Assembly: GCA_049115735.1 (NCBI GenBank)
Contig: JAGDZP010000013.1
Span: 1 to 64,000 of the forward strand
From: CAXBNB01 sp049115735
GTDB taxonomy: Bacteria; Bacteroidota; Bacteroidia; Cytophagales; Cyclobacteriaceae
DNA: 64,000 nt
Direction: 5' to 3'
Positions 9,325 to 18,971 of this stretch are shown here, in pieces (position 1 is the first letter of the stretch; each line of letters starts with the position of its first letter). A program made the position numbers and the translations under genes. The notes beneath the pieces were generated by a model, which was not told where the DNA came from, did no database searches, and saw only the letters and a program-made list of their open reading frames with translations.

Positions 9325-11409
9325 GTGGCAAGTAAAAAGAATAAGGCGAAATCAAAAAATAACAAACCACAGCCAAAAGAGGTTGTGACTACAAAAAAAA
9401 AGCAATGGGCCATTAACAATAAACTGAATTGGTTGATTGCTCTTATTGTGATTTTGCCTTTTATCTATTCTAGAAAAAGCATGGAGCCAGCTCTGTCACC
9501 AAGATTCATTTTTGAGTCTGCTTTTCTCGGTCTGTATCACATATATTTTTTTGCTCTCAGAGGAGAAAAGTACTTTCTGAAACTACCTAAATTGTCTTTT
9601 CAGGCTTTTCTACTGATGACTGGCTTTGTGTTATGGAGTGTATTGGCTAGCATTTCGGTTACAAATTTCGGGGAAAGTTTATACGAAGTAAGTAGAAATT
9701 TTCTGAATCTCTTACTATTCTTTACGGTGATTCATGCAGTTATTACCGAGAAACTGAATACGATTGTATTGTGTCGCTGGGTGGCATTTGCAGCCCTTAT
9801 CCATGCGTTCATAGGCTTTGATGAAAATTTTGTCTGGGGATATACAAAATTCCCAGGTGGAGCTAGTCCGCACGGATTGATGGCCAATAGAAATTTATTT
9901 GGCTCTGCTCAGGCATTGGTGCTGCCTCTTGTTTTGTTTCTTATTTATAAGGACAAAGGTATCGGTAGAGGGTTTGGTATATTTTCAGCAATGCTTGTGG
10001 TCGGTTCAATTTACATTTCACAGACAAGGGCAGCATATATTTCCACTGCACTATTGGTTACAACTATATTTGTATTGGTTGTAGTTTTCTTGCCGGAACT
10101 AAGGAAAAGAACAGCTCTTATTGGTGCCGTGGTGTGTGTTGGTTATTTATTGACATTAGGCTATATCAAGTTCGACGAAATGCTGGAGTACCGGCCTAGA
10201 AAAGGCAAGGTTTCAAACAAGATTGAACAATCAAAGCAAGAAAAGAAAAGTCCAGATACAAAGCTTGTATCTATGCAACCTAAAGATTCGACAACCGAAG
10301 TTATGGGTAAACTGGAGTCTTGGGTTGGAAACAGTGAAAGTATTAAAGAGCGTATAGTTGTATGGTCTGAATCCATCGGGATAATAAAGGACAACCCATT
10401 TATGGGTGTTGGACCTGGAAATTGGAAGGTAACTGTGCCTAAGTACCGGATTGGAGGGATTAGGAATGACTATGGCAAAATTGTTAGAATTAGGCCTCAT
10501 AACATTTATGTACAGGTAATTACTGAAAATGGAATTGTTGGATTTATTTTTTACTATGGGTGCTGGATGCTTGTTCTTGTAGCTTCAATTCAAGTGTTAT
10601 TACGCTCTAGGGATAATGAAAATAAATTGATTGTAATAATGTTGATGGCTGGATTTGTTTCTTTCACTGTAGATGGCTTTTTTAGCTTTCCCTTAGAACG
10701 TTATGAACACACAATGTTTTTGCATGTTATGATGGGTATTGCGCTCGGTTTGTATGCGCTTCAAAATGGGGGAGAGAGTTTGGTTAAGTCATCAAAACTA
10801 TCTCGATTGTTGGTAGTTCCAATTGTTGCATTTTTGGGTTGGAATATTTTTTTAGGTATTGAGCGCCACACTTTCGAATATCATATGAACCGCGCTAAGG
10901 TTTTTCAGAAGAGAAAACAGAATGAAAAAATCGTAAGAGAGGCAGAGGCCGGAAAAAGTAAATGGATATCTCTTGATCCAAATAAAGATCCTTTAGAAAT
11001 CCAAAGTGCCATGGCTCTAAAGAACATAGGAAAGTCGTTTAAAGACAAAAAAGACGAACCACAATCTTCCAAGTATTATCAGTTGGCAATGGTAGAGGCT
11101 AAACAGGCATTGGCATATAGCCCACATAGTACTAGGAATCTTAATACGCTGGGGACGATATACACGGAGACTCAACAGTATGATAGTGCTATTGCTACTT
11201 ATAAGAAAGCTTTGTTCTATGCACCATATTATGAGGTGACATTAAAGAACCTTGCATTGAATTATCTTTATTCAAAAGACTACAAATCTTGCCTTGAGAC
11301 TATGTCTCAGTTCAAGTTTGAAGGAGACGAATATTTTGAAAAAGTCCACAAAGTGGCCACCTATCGTTTGGCACAAGAAGAAAAAGGAACTGCTAATCAA
11401 AAAGATTAG
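9325..11409 (+). CDS. O-antigen ligase/polymerase (Wzy_C) family membrane protein with TPR tail
   Basis: 694 residues. A Lys-rich cytoplasmic N-terminus (about 30 residues) is followed by about 12 membrane segments; the Wzy/O-antigen-ligase region lies at about residues 190-460, with a typical NPFMGVGPGNW and RPHNIYVQVITENG pair on either side of the large periplasmic loop. The last about 130 residues carry TPR-like helices (LNTLGTIYTETQQYDSAIATYKKAL). Such proteins join or polymerise lipid-linked glycans in the periplasm. The GTG start is kept because the first membrane helix (LNWLIALIVILPFIY) begins upstream of the first in-frame ATG at 9481. The gene stands alone, so the substrate cannot be told from context. 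Confidence 0.85.
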   Translation: MASKKNKAKSKNNKPQPKEVVTTKKKQWAINNKLNWLIALIVILPFIYSRKSMEPALSPRFIFESAFLGLYHIYFFALRGEKYFLKLPKLSFQAFLLMTGFVLWSVLASISVTNFGESLYEVSRNFLNLLLFFTVIHAVITEKLNTIVLCRWVAFAALIHAFIGFDENFVWGYTKFPGGASPHGLMANRNLFGSAQALVLPLVLFLIYKDKGIGRGFGIFSAMLVVGSIYISQTRAAYISTALLVTTIFVLVVVFLPELRKRTALIGAVVCVGYLLTLGYIKFDEMLEYRPRKGKVSNKIEQSKQEKKSPDTKLVSMQPKDSTTEVMGKLESWVGNSESIKERIVVWSESIGIIKDNPFMGVGPGNWKVTVPKYRIGGIRNDYGKIVRIRPHNIYVQVITENGIVGFIFYYGCWMLVLVASIQVLLRSRDNENKLIVIMLMAGFVSFTVDGFFSFPLERYEHTMFLHVMMGIALGLYALQNGGESLVKSSKLSRLLVVPIVAFLGWNIFLGIERHTFEYHMNRAKVFQKRKQNEKIVREAEAGKSKWISLDPNKDPLEIQSAMALKNIGKSFKDKKDEPQSSKYYQLAMVEAKQALAYSPHSTRNLNTLGTIYTETQQYDSAIATYKKALFYAPYYEVTLKNLALNYLYSKDYKSCLETMSQFKFEGDEYFEKVHKVATYRLAQEEKGTANQKD

Positions 11410-11629
11410 TGATTTCACTTCAGCCACGTTGGAAAACAAGTATTAAAGTGAGTTGAAGTTCAAATGATTTGGCCTTTCAACCCAAACTAATAACCGAAAT
11501 CGTTACCAACTTTAACGACATGATTACAATCATAGGTGATTCCAAGTTTCGTCATAAAGAGGGAGATGAAATGATTCGAATTTCGCAAGTAGCGAGGTGA
11601 GAGATATAATTGGGCAGTGATAGCTCTAG

Positions 11630-11637
11630 TATCTTCG
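11630..11637 (+). promoter_or_regulatory. Candidate promoter for pta-ackA
   Basis: TATCTTCG (one mismatch to TAnnTTTG) lies 17 bases after TTG at 11610-11612 and 31 bases before the pta ATG. A second perfect match, TAAATTTG at 11657-11664, ends 4 bases from the ATG and would give an almost leaderless transcript. Either could be the real promoter. Confidence 0.3.
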
Positions 11638-11668
11638 CACTTCGATAAACTCAAATTAAATTTGCGAT

Positions 11669-13768
11669 ATGCCTAGTTCAATATACATCACTACAGCCGA
11701 GGCTCGTTGTGGCAAATCACTTATATGTCTTGGTATTTTGGAGTATGCTCTTCGGAAAACCAGAAAAGTATCCATTTTCAGACCTATCATTACTTCGGAT
11801 TCTCCAAATAAGAGGGATAAAAATATTGAGTTGCTTCTTACTCATTTTCAGTTGGATCAAAAATATGAGGAGGCTTATGCATTCCATCAAAAAGAGGCCG
11901 AGGATTTTATCTCCAATGGGGATTCTGATTTATTGTTGGACAGGATAATTGATAAATACAAAGCCTTAGAAGCCAAAAGTGATTTTATTCTCTGTGAAGG
12001 CTCAGATTTTTTATCAGAAAGTAGTGCTTTTGAGTTTGGGTTCAATATGCAAATAGCCAAAAACCTAAGAAGTCCGGTACTTATTGTAGGTAGAGGTGAT
12101 TTGAAACGTTCTGTCAAAGAAGTAATGAGCCCGTTGAAACTGGCGCTGGAAAGCTCGCATGAATACGATTGTGAAGTGGTTGGTGCTATAATCAACCGTG
12201 CCAATCCCGAAAGTGCTGAGGAGCTGGAAGAGGCCATGAAGGGCATTACATCCAATGACAACCTATTTTCTTCTGTGATTCCGGAAAACGAATTGCTCAA
12301 GAGCCCTACAGTGCGGGAGGTAGCTGATTTTCTCAATGCAACCGTACTCTTTGGAGAAGATCATTTGGACAACCAAATCTTCCGTTATTCGATTGCGGCA
12401 ATGCAGTTGCAAAATTATTTACCCAAGCTGAGTGAAAATTGTATGGTGATTACACCAGGGGATAGAGGAGAAATAATCATCGGAGGCTTGCAGGCGCATA
12501 CCTCACAAAACTATCCTAAAATAGCGGCTATTCTGTTGACAGCAGGTTTACGGCCTGAATCTTCTATCTTAAAGCTTCTGGAAGGACTAACGCATACGGT
12601 TCCAATTCTATCTGTGGAATCAAACACCTACGAGACATCCACACAGCTTGATCATTTGCACTCATATGTGACCCCCCATAATAAGGCTAAGATTGCTGAG
12701 AGCCTCAACATTTTTGAGAAGCATGTTAACCTGGAATTGCTACAGAAAAAAACGGATGGCCTGAAGGCAAGGGGCATGACACCCCGAATGTTTCAGTATC
12801 AATTGCTTCAAAAAGCCAAGCAAAACAGAAAACATATTGTATTGCCAGAAGGTGAAGACGAACGCATACTCAGAGCCGCAGAAATACTGGTAAAACAACG
12901 AATTGTACAGCTGACTATATTAGGCGTAAAAGAGCGCGTGGAAAAACTGATCAATAAGTATGGCTTAAATATGGACCCGGATTTAGTTTCTATCATAGAA
13001 CCACAGTTTGCGCCGAAGTATCAGGAGTATGTCACCACTTTTTATGAATTAAGAAAGCACAAGGGACTTAGCCTGGATATGGCACATGATATTATCAATG
13101 ATGTATCTTATTTTGGTACCATGATGGTTTACATGGGAGATGCTGACGGAATGGTTTCCGGAGCAGTACACACCACCCAGCATACCATTCGCCCAGCTTT
13201 GCAACTGATAAAAACCAAGCCAGGATTTTCAATTGCCTCATCCACTTTCTTTATGTGTTTGGAGGATCGAGTATTGGTTTATGGAGACTGTGCTATTAAC
13301 CCTAATCCTAATGCACAGGAACTGGCTGAAATTTCAACAGCATCAGCGCAAACGGCTGATGCATTTGGCATAGAACCAAAAATAGCAATGCTTTCTTATT
13401 CTTCCGGCGAATCAGGTAAGGGAGCCGATGTAGAAAAAGTTAGAGAAGCAACTAAAATCGTAAAGTCCAAAAATTTAGGTTTTAAAATTGAAGGACCAAT
13501 CCAGTATGATGCGGCAGTAGATGTAAGAGTCGGGCAACAAAAAATACCAGGTTCAGAAGTGGCTGGTCATGCTACCGTGTTGATTTTCCCTGACCTCAAT
13601 ACTGGTAACAATACTTACAAGGCCGTACAGAGAGAAACCGGAGCAATTGCAATTGGCCCTGTGTTGCAGGGCTTGAACAAGCCTGTAAACGACTTAAGTA
13701 GGGGTTGCACGGTTACCGATATTGTAAATACAGTAACGATTACAGCTATTCAATCTCAAAGCAATTAA
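11669..13768 (+). CDS. pta: Phosphate acetyltransferase (long form)
   Basis: Converts acetyl-CoA and phosphate to acetyl phosphate and CoA in the cytoplasm. 699 residues is the length of the long Pta form. The N-terminal P-loop-like domain starts with TTAEARCGKSLICLG (a dethiobiotin-synthetase-like fold), a DRTGG-type middle domain follows to about residue 350, and the C-terminal PTA domain (about 375-695) carries the conserved GDADGMVSGAVHTTQHTIRP and EISTASAQTADAFGI segments. ackA begins 26 bases downstream, so the pair forms an acetate overflow/ATP-producing operon. No oddities seen. Confidence 0.96.
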   Translation: MPSSIYITTAEARCGKSLICLGILEYALRKTRKVSIFRPIITSDSPNKRDKNIELLLTHFQLDQKYEEAYAFHQKEAEDFISNGDSDLLLDRIIDKYKALEAKSDFILCEGSDFLSESSAFEFGFNMQIAKNLRSPVLIVGRGDLKRSVKEVMSPLKLALESSHEYDCEVVGAIINRANPESAEELEEAMKGITSNDNLFSSVIPENELLKSPTVREVADFLNATVLFGEDHLDNQIFRYSIAAMQLQNYLPKLSENCMVITPGDRGEIIIGGLQAHTSQNYPKIAAILLTAGLRPESSILKLLEGLTHTVPILSVESNTYETSTQLDHLHSYVTPHNKAKIAESLNIFEKHVNLELLQKKTDGLKARGMTPRMFQYQLLQKAKQNRKHIVLPEGEDERILRAAEILVKQRIVQLTILGVKERVEKLINKYGLNMDPDLVSIIEPQFAPKYQEYVTTFYELRKHKGLSLDMAHDIINDVSYFGTMMVYMGDADGMVSGAVHTTQHTIRPALQLIKTKPGFSIASSTFFMCLEDRVLVYGDCAINPNPNAQELAEISTASAQTADAFGIEPKIAMLSYSSGESGKGADVEKVREATKIVKSKNLGFKIEGPIQYDAAVDVRVGQQKIPGSEVAGHATVLIFPDLNTGNNTYKAVQRETGAIAIGPVLQGLNKPVNDLSRGCTVTDIVNTVTITAIQSQSN

Positions 13769-13794
13769 AACAGGAAAACAGACAGATCTCATTC

Positions 13795-15006
13795 ATGAAA
13801 ATATTGGTTTTAAACTCAGGTAGCTCGTCCATAAAGTATAAGCTTTTCGATATAAATACCCGAACAGCGTTGGTAGAGGGTATAGCCGATAGAATAGGCG
13901 AACAAGTTAGTTCGATCAAGCATAAGGCTTACTTGAGTGATGGGAGTGTGAAGAAAACTAATGTTGATGGACATTTACCCGACCATCAGAGTGGATTGAC
14001 TAAAATCGCAGATTTGTTGTTTGATGCTGAAGTTGGTGTGGTTAAATCGGCTGATGAGATTTCAGCTGTGGGCCATAGGGTGGTACATGGTGCTGAAAAA
14101 TTTAGTAAGCCGGTAGTTGTCAATGTAGATATTCTGGAAGTTTTACACAAATTATCTCATTTGGCACCCTTACATAATCCAGCAAATTTGAAGGGAATTG
14201 AGGTGGCGAGCCAGGTATTCCCTCAAGCCAAACAAATAGCAGTTTTTGATACGGCATTTCATCAAAGCATGCCGAATCATGCTTTCCGCTATGCTATCCC
14301 AGAGACCTATTACAAGGAAGATGGACTCAGGGTGTATGGTTTTCATGGTACATCACATCAGTTTGTTTCCAAATCTGCTGCCGGCTACTTAGGCATTCCT
14401 TTGAATAAATTCAACGCCATATCTATTCACCTGGGCAATGGTTGTAGTATGTCCGCCATCAAGGGTGGGCAGAGCATTGACACGTCTATGGGGCTTACTC
14501 CTTTGGGTGGACTGATCATGGGTACTCGGAGTGGTGATATTGACCCTTCCTTGATATTGCTTTTGGGCAAAAATCATAACCTGACCTTCGATGAAGTGGA
14601 TCTATTGCTGAATAAAGACAGTGGTTTGAAAGGTCTAACAGGGAATAATGACTTTAGAGATGTGATAGCTAAATATGACCAAAAAGATCCTGATGCTATA
14701 TTGGCGATAGAAATGTACGCGTACAGAATTCGAAAATACATCGGGGCATATGCAGTTGCATTAGGCCGGGTGGATGCCATCATATTCACAGCTGGAGTTG
14801 GGGAAAATAGCGTATTGATTCGCGAAAAAGTTTGCAAAGGATTAGAGATAATCAATGCCCAACTGGACTCGAGCAAAAACGAAAACATCGACGAAGGAAT
14901 AGCGGAAATCCAAACGGAGGATAGTGACATCAAACTACTAGTAGTTCCTACAAATGAAGAGTTGGAAATAGCCGATCAGGCGTCTCACCTTCTAAACAGT
15001 ATGTAA
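13795..15006 (+). CDS. ackA: Acetate kinase
   Basis: Transfers phosphate from acetyl phosphate to ADP, making acetate and ATP. 403 residues from the ATG at 13795; the longer in-frame extension back to 13705 overlaps pta and has no family similarity. Conserved ASKHA-fold motifs are all visible: LVLNSGSSSIKYKLF at the N-terminus, GHRVVHG, DTAFHQSMP, HLGNGCS and DTSMGLTPLGGLIMGTRSGD. It follows pta by 26 bases in one operon. Confidence 0.96.
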   Translation: MKILVLNSGSSSIKYKLFDINTRTALVEGIADRIGEQVSSIKHKAYLSDGSVKKTNVDGHLPDHQSGLTKIADLLFDAEVGVVKSADEISAVGHRVVHGAEKFSKPVVVNVDILEVLHKLSHLAPLHNPANLKGIEVASQVFPQAKQIAVFDTAFHQSMPNHAFRYAIPETYYKEDGLRVYGFHGTSHQFVSKSAAGYLGIPLNKFNAISIHLGNGCSMSAIKGGQSIDTSMGLTPLGGLIMGTRSGDIDPSLILLLGKNHNLTFDEVDLLLNKDSGLKGLTGNNDFRDVIAKYDQKDPDAILAIEMYAYRIRKYIGAYAVALGRVDAIIFTAGVGENSVLIREKVCKGLEIINAQLDSSKNENIDEGIAEIQTEDSDIKLLVVPTNEELEIADQASHLLNSM

Positions 15007-15157
15007 GTTGAGTGTCACTCACAAAGATCTAATTCATCTCTATTCTAGCACGAACAGTCCTATAAAATCACAGATTACTTACCAGACAGTACAGTACGGT
15101 TTTCGAACTGAAGGTAATTATGTTAGTCTCAATTTGATAATATGAATTAAGATCAAA

Positions 15158-16627
15158 ATGAGAAAGACCTTCATGTTCACCTTGCTAATTGCGGTATTCA
15201 CTGCATCATTCCTCAATGCTCAAAATACGAAAGCCAGATTGATCGTGCTGGCCGACATGGGACACGATCCCGATGAAGAACAGCAAATCACCCACCTTTT
15301 GATGTGTTCCAATGAATTTAATTTGGAAGGGCTGGTGGCTGTGACCGGCAGGTTTTTTCGTAAGATTCCACCGGATACTGTCAAGAGGCTTATGCCCCAC
15401 CTTTTTCACCGATTGATAGATGGTTATGAAAAAGTTTATCCTAATCTTCAATTGCATGCTTCGGGATACAAATCGCCTGATTATTTGCGAAGCATTGTCG
15501 CCCGTGGACAAGAAGGGAATGGAATGAAAGATGTAGGAAAAGGAAGGGCTAGTGCAGGCTCAAAGTTGATAACTAAAGCTGCTCTAAAGGACGACCCCAG
15601 ACCTCTATACCTTGTGGTTAACTCTGGGGCAAATACCCTGGCTCAGGCATTGTATGATTTTAGAGAAAGTCATACAGCATCCGAATTGAAGGTATTTCTC
15701 AGCAAATTACGCGTATTTGACAATGGCGGTCAGGACGAATCTGGAGCCTGGATTTGTCATGAATTTCCCGATCTTTTTTATATACGTAGCAATGTACAAA
15801 CCCGAGCGTATGGTGGACCAAAAAATAACAACCTAGGGCCTTATTATTGGCATCCCTACGACTATTCTCCGGAAGGTCAGCACAAATGGGCCAAAGAGCA
15901 TATTCAGACCAATCACGGTGCTTTGGGAGAATTATATCCTGATAGGTATGTTGGTATGTTTCACTATGTCGAGGGAGGAGGAACAGTACCCTGGCTCGGT
16001 TTTGTGACTTCTGGGCTTAGTGATCTTTCCAAACCACATTGGGGTGGATGGAGTGGCCGATACAGTGAGAAAAAAATCCCGAATGCTGCTTCGGCATATT
16101 CCATTGTTCAGCCTGATGAGTTAAAATATGAACCCTTTTCAGCCTTTACAGATGCAGAGGGGATTGTGGATAATTGGACCGATCCAACAGATGGAAAGGT
16201 TTATGAGAATGAGTTTGCACCTGTGTGGCGCTGGAGGTGGGCTATGTGGAACGACCTGATAGCAAGGATGGACTGGTGTGTAGAAAAATATGTTGACGCC
16301 AACCATCATCCTATAGCAGCAATCAATGGAGATATTGATAGAAAAGTACATTTCGTAAATACAAAACCAGGGCAGGAACTCAAATTGAACGCCACGGCTT
16401 CATTTGATCCTGATGGCGACAATTTGGAATATAAATGGTGGATTTATCGTGAAGCGGGAACATACAATAAAGAAGTGCCGCTCGGAAATACTTATCACTC
16501 AGATATAAGTTTTATGATACCAACCGATGCAAGTGGTCATGAAGTGCATCTGATTCTTGAAGTGCATGACAACAACGAGATTGCTGATTTGTATGATTAT
16601 CGTCGGATCGTAATTGAGGTGAGGTAA
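15158..16627 (+). CDS. Secreted DUF1593 nucleoside-hydrolase-like protein
   Basis: 489 residues with a Sec signal (cleavage near FLNAQ). The main domain (about 25-330) is DUF1593, related to nucleoside hydrolases; the acidic metal-site motif appears as LADMGHDPDEEQQ (D33, D37, D39). The C-terminal about 100 residues (INGDIDRKVHF, then DPDGDNLEYKWW) match the beta-sandwich domain found on the cellulose-binding Sde0182-like members. The family occurs in polysaccharide loci and probably acts on an N- or O-glycosidic sugar, but its substrate is not established. The downstream genes are a GH106-like lipoprotein and a sodium symporter, so a joint carbohydrate role is likely. Confidence 0.82.
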   Translation: MRKTFMFTLLIAVFTASFLNAQNTKARLIVLADMGHDPDEEQQITHLLMCSNEFNLEGLVAVTGRFFRKIPPDTVKRLMPHLFHRLIDGYEKVYPNLQLHASGYKSPDYLRSIVARGQEGNGMKDVGKGRASAGSKLITKAALKDDPRPLYLVVNSGANTLAQALYDFRESHTASELKVFLSKLRVFDNGGQDESGAWICHEFPDLFYIRSNVQTRAYGGPKNNNLGPYYWHPYDYSPEGQHKWAKEHIQTNHGALGELYPDRYVGMFHYVEGGGTVPWLGFVTSGLSDLSKPHWGGWSGRYSEKKIPNAASAYSIVQPDELKYEPFSAFTDAEGIVDNWTDPTDGKVYENEFAPVWRWRWAMWNDLIARMDWCVEKYVDANHHPIAAINGDIDRKVHFVNTKPGQELKLNATASFDPDGDNLEYKWWIYREAGTYNKEVPLGNTYHSDISFMIPTDASGHEVHLILEVHDNNEIADLYDYRRIVIEVR

Positions 16628-16656
16628 GCTTAGCGGTTCTTTATAAACAAAAGAAG

Positions 16657-18888
16657 ATGGTAAAAAACATTACTACATTTTTGATAGTCTTACTCCTCAT
16701 AATCCAGGGTTGTGGGAATGAATTGGAAGAAAAGTTCAAGAATCCTTCCAAAGAGTTTAAACCTATGCCCTTCTGGCATATAAATGGAGAGCTGACAACC
16801 GAAGGGATCAGACAGCAAATGATTGATGCTAAAGAAAAAGCTGGCTTTACAGGAGTGAGTTTACTTCCACTTGCCCCAAAAGGGGATAGGCCCGGCACTA
16901 CTCCCAAATTTTTATCTGATGATTATTTTGATCGTTTTCAGGATGTACTTAATACCGCTGAAGAGCTGAACATGCAGGTAATCTTGTATGATGACAATGA
17001 CTTTCCGAGTGGTATGGCCGGAGGACTTCTCCAAGAGAAATTTCCAGATCATACTATGAAAAGACTGGATAATGTGGAAAAAGAAGTGACTGGTCCTACA
17101 GTATTCCAAGATACTATCAATGCGGTAAAACTGATGGCGGCTGTAGCCATGAATACGGATACTAAGGAAAGAATCGAGCTGAGCAATTTTGTTCAAAATG
17201 ATATATTGACCTGGGAGGTTCCTGAAGGTACATGGAAGGTGATGCTATTCAGCATGGTGAAGGATAGCTTTCACAAAGCCTTCCTCTGTGTTGACTTTCT
17301 GGATACCACGGCCGTTCGGCACATGATAAACCTGACTTATGAAGCATACGCCAAGCGATACAGCTCATATTTCGGCAATATCATCAAGATGACATTCTTT
17401 GATGATGTAGGATTTTGGCGTCATCCCCGCACCTGGACAGGAAAATTCAATGAAAAATTTATTGAATTGAATGGGTATGATCCTAAGCCCTATTATCCGG
17501 CTATGTGGCATGACATTGGTCCGGAGACCGAGTCTGTCCGCTATGCTTTTTACAATACCCGAGCGGAGTTGCTGGCCGAAGGTTTCCCAAAACTTGCAGC
17601 AGAATGGAATGATAAATACGGGCTCAAAAGTACCGGGCATCCACCTGGCAATTATGATCCCACACCGATTGATATGAATGGGGATATTTTCAAGTTTTTT
17701 CGATATACACAAGTACCACTAACAGATGCTATCATTGATTATCAATTTGGGCAAGATGGGCATAAACTCATCAGTTCAGCGGCTGACTACTATGATCGAC
17801 CAGTTGTATCCACCGAAATTTATGGTGCATTTAAAGAAAATATTTTTGATTCTTTGATGCTTTATCGACCGATGATGGAGTTGTTTGTAAGAGGGGTGAA
17901 TTTGGTTATACCGCATGGTCTGTGGTACAATCCTGATCACGTTTATATTCCTCCGCTGGTTTCTCCTTATAGTGAGAAGCTTCAGCCAGCGCTACCAAAA
18001 TACTCAGATTTTGTAGGCCGCTCTTGTCTCTTACTTCAGGGAGGCAGACGTGTGGCAGACATAGGAGTAATGTACCCATTTGAGAGCCTAGCTGCTTGGT
18101 ATAGATTCGAAGATCCTGACAACCCACGGCAAGGCTTTTTTGTATCCCCAGAAACAGATTATCAGGCCATTAGCAGTTTGCTTTCAAATGAGATTCGTCG
18201 GGATTTCACCTTCGTGCACCCTGAGTTTTTTTTGGATGACAAATATTTGATTGAGGATAAAAAAGTAAAATTGAACAACGCTGAAAACTATCAAGAATAT
18301 AAGATAATGATAATCACGGGTAGCAAGAGTATTTCTTACAAGACGCTAGAAAAACTAAAATCATTTTATGATAATGGCGGAACCATAATTTCAACCACGA
18401 TACTCCCGACCAAGTCTTCAGAAATGGGTGCTGATCAAAAAGTAATCAACCTGGTAAAAGACATTTTTGGTATTGATGCACTTGATCAGGATACAACGAG
18501 AATTAGTACGAACGATAACAACGACGGAGGTAGAGCCATCTTCATTCCTTCACCAAACAAAGAAAACCTTCAAGCCGCGATGAACAATATTTCACGTGAT
18601 GTCCTCTTTACATCCGATCCAACCTTATCCACCGATTTTGGTAAATTTTCCTACATCCACAAGATCAAAGATGGTCGGGATATATTTTATTTTGCAAATT
18701 CAAGTGATGAAACAATTGAGACCGAGGTACTGCTAAAAGGGGAATTGAAACTGGAAGCCTGGGACCCACGCAGTGGAAAAATTAATAAGCAAGTCACGAT
18801 CTATTCTAAGTCAAACCGGAATGTTAACTATACCAAGATCAAATTGAAGCTTGGGCCTGTAAGTTCATCATTCTACGTGTCAAAGTAG
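16657..18888 (+). CDS. GH106-like glycoside hydrolase lipoprotein
   Basis: 743 residues with a lipoprotein signal (LLLIIQGC, Cys near residue 21). The start of the mature protein (PMPFWHINGELTTEGIRQQM), the YDDNDFPSGMAGG segment and the following TIM-barrel part resemble family GH106 alpha-L-rhamnosidases and related uncharacterised hydrolases. Candidate acidic residues lie in FFDDVGFWRHP and VVSTEIYGAF. It is shorter than many GH106 enzymes (about 1000 residues), lacking the full set of C-terminal beta-sandwich domains. It sits 29 bases after the DUF1593 gene and before a sugar symporter. Rhamnose or another deoxysugar as substrate is inference. Confidence 0.7.
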   Translation: MVKNITTFLIVLLLIIQGCGNELEEKFKNPSKEFKPMPFWHINGELTTEGIRQQMIDAKEKAGFTGVSLLPLAPKGDRPGTTPKFLSDDYFDRFQDVLNTAEELNMQVILYDDNDFPSGMAGGLLQEKFPDHTMKRLDNVEKEVTGPTVFQDTINAVKLMAAVAMNTDTKERIELSNFVQNDILTWEVPEGTWKVMLFSMVKDSFHKAFLCVDFLDTTAVRHMINLTYEAYAKRYSSYFGNIIKMTFFDDVGFWRHPRTWTGKFNEKFIELNGYDPKPYYPAMWHDIGPETESVRYAFYNTRAELLAEGFPKLAAEWNDKYGLKSTGHPPGNYDPTPIDMNGDIFKFFRYTQVPLTDAIIDYQFGQDGHKLISSAADYYDRPVVSTEIYGAFKENIFDSLMLYRPMMELFVRGVNLVIPHGLWYNPDHVYIPPLVSPYSEKLQPALPKYSDFVGRSCLLLQGGRRVADIGVMYPFESLAAWYRFEDPDNPRQGFFVSPETDYQAISSLLSNEIRRDFTFVHPEFFLDDKYLIEDKKVKLNNAENYQEYKIMIITGSKSISYKTLEKLKSFYDNGGTIISTTILPTKSSEMGADQKVINLVKDIFGIDALDQDTTRISTNDNNDGGRAIFIPSPNKENLQAAMNNISRDVLFTSDPTLSTDFGKFSYIHKIKDGRDIFYFANSSDETIETEVLLKGELKLEAWDPRSGKINKQVTIYSKSNRNVNYTKIKLKLGPVSSSFYVSK

Positions 18889-18971
18889 ATGTTCGACTTC
18901 AGTCTCAAAAGCGTGAATACCCATGTATCCGATAGTTCAGGTATATTAGTAGCCAATTTAACACTATCACT

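Noticed and set aside
11887..12336. 149-codon minus-strand open frame inside pta
   Set aside because: It is entirely opposite a well-conserved gene and has Ser/Leu-rich composition with no recognisable motif.
15009..15021. Dyad TGAGTGTCACTCA just after ackA
   Set aside because: The one-base centre cannot form a hairpin loop and no promoter or T-run lies beside it, so a terminator or operator call is not supported.
15081..15094. 14-base string ACCAGACAGTACAG shared with 41255-41268, both upstream of carbohydrate genes
   Set aside because: A few 14-base matches are expected by chance in 64 kb, the string is not palindromic and only two copies were seen.
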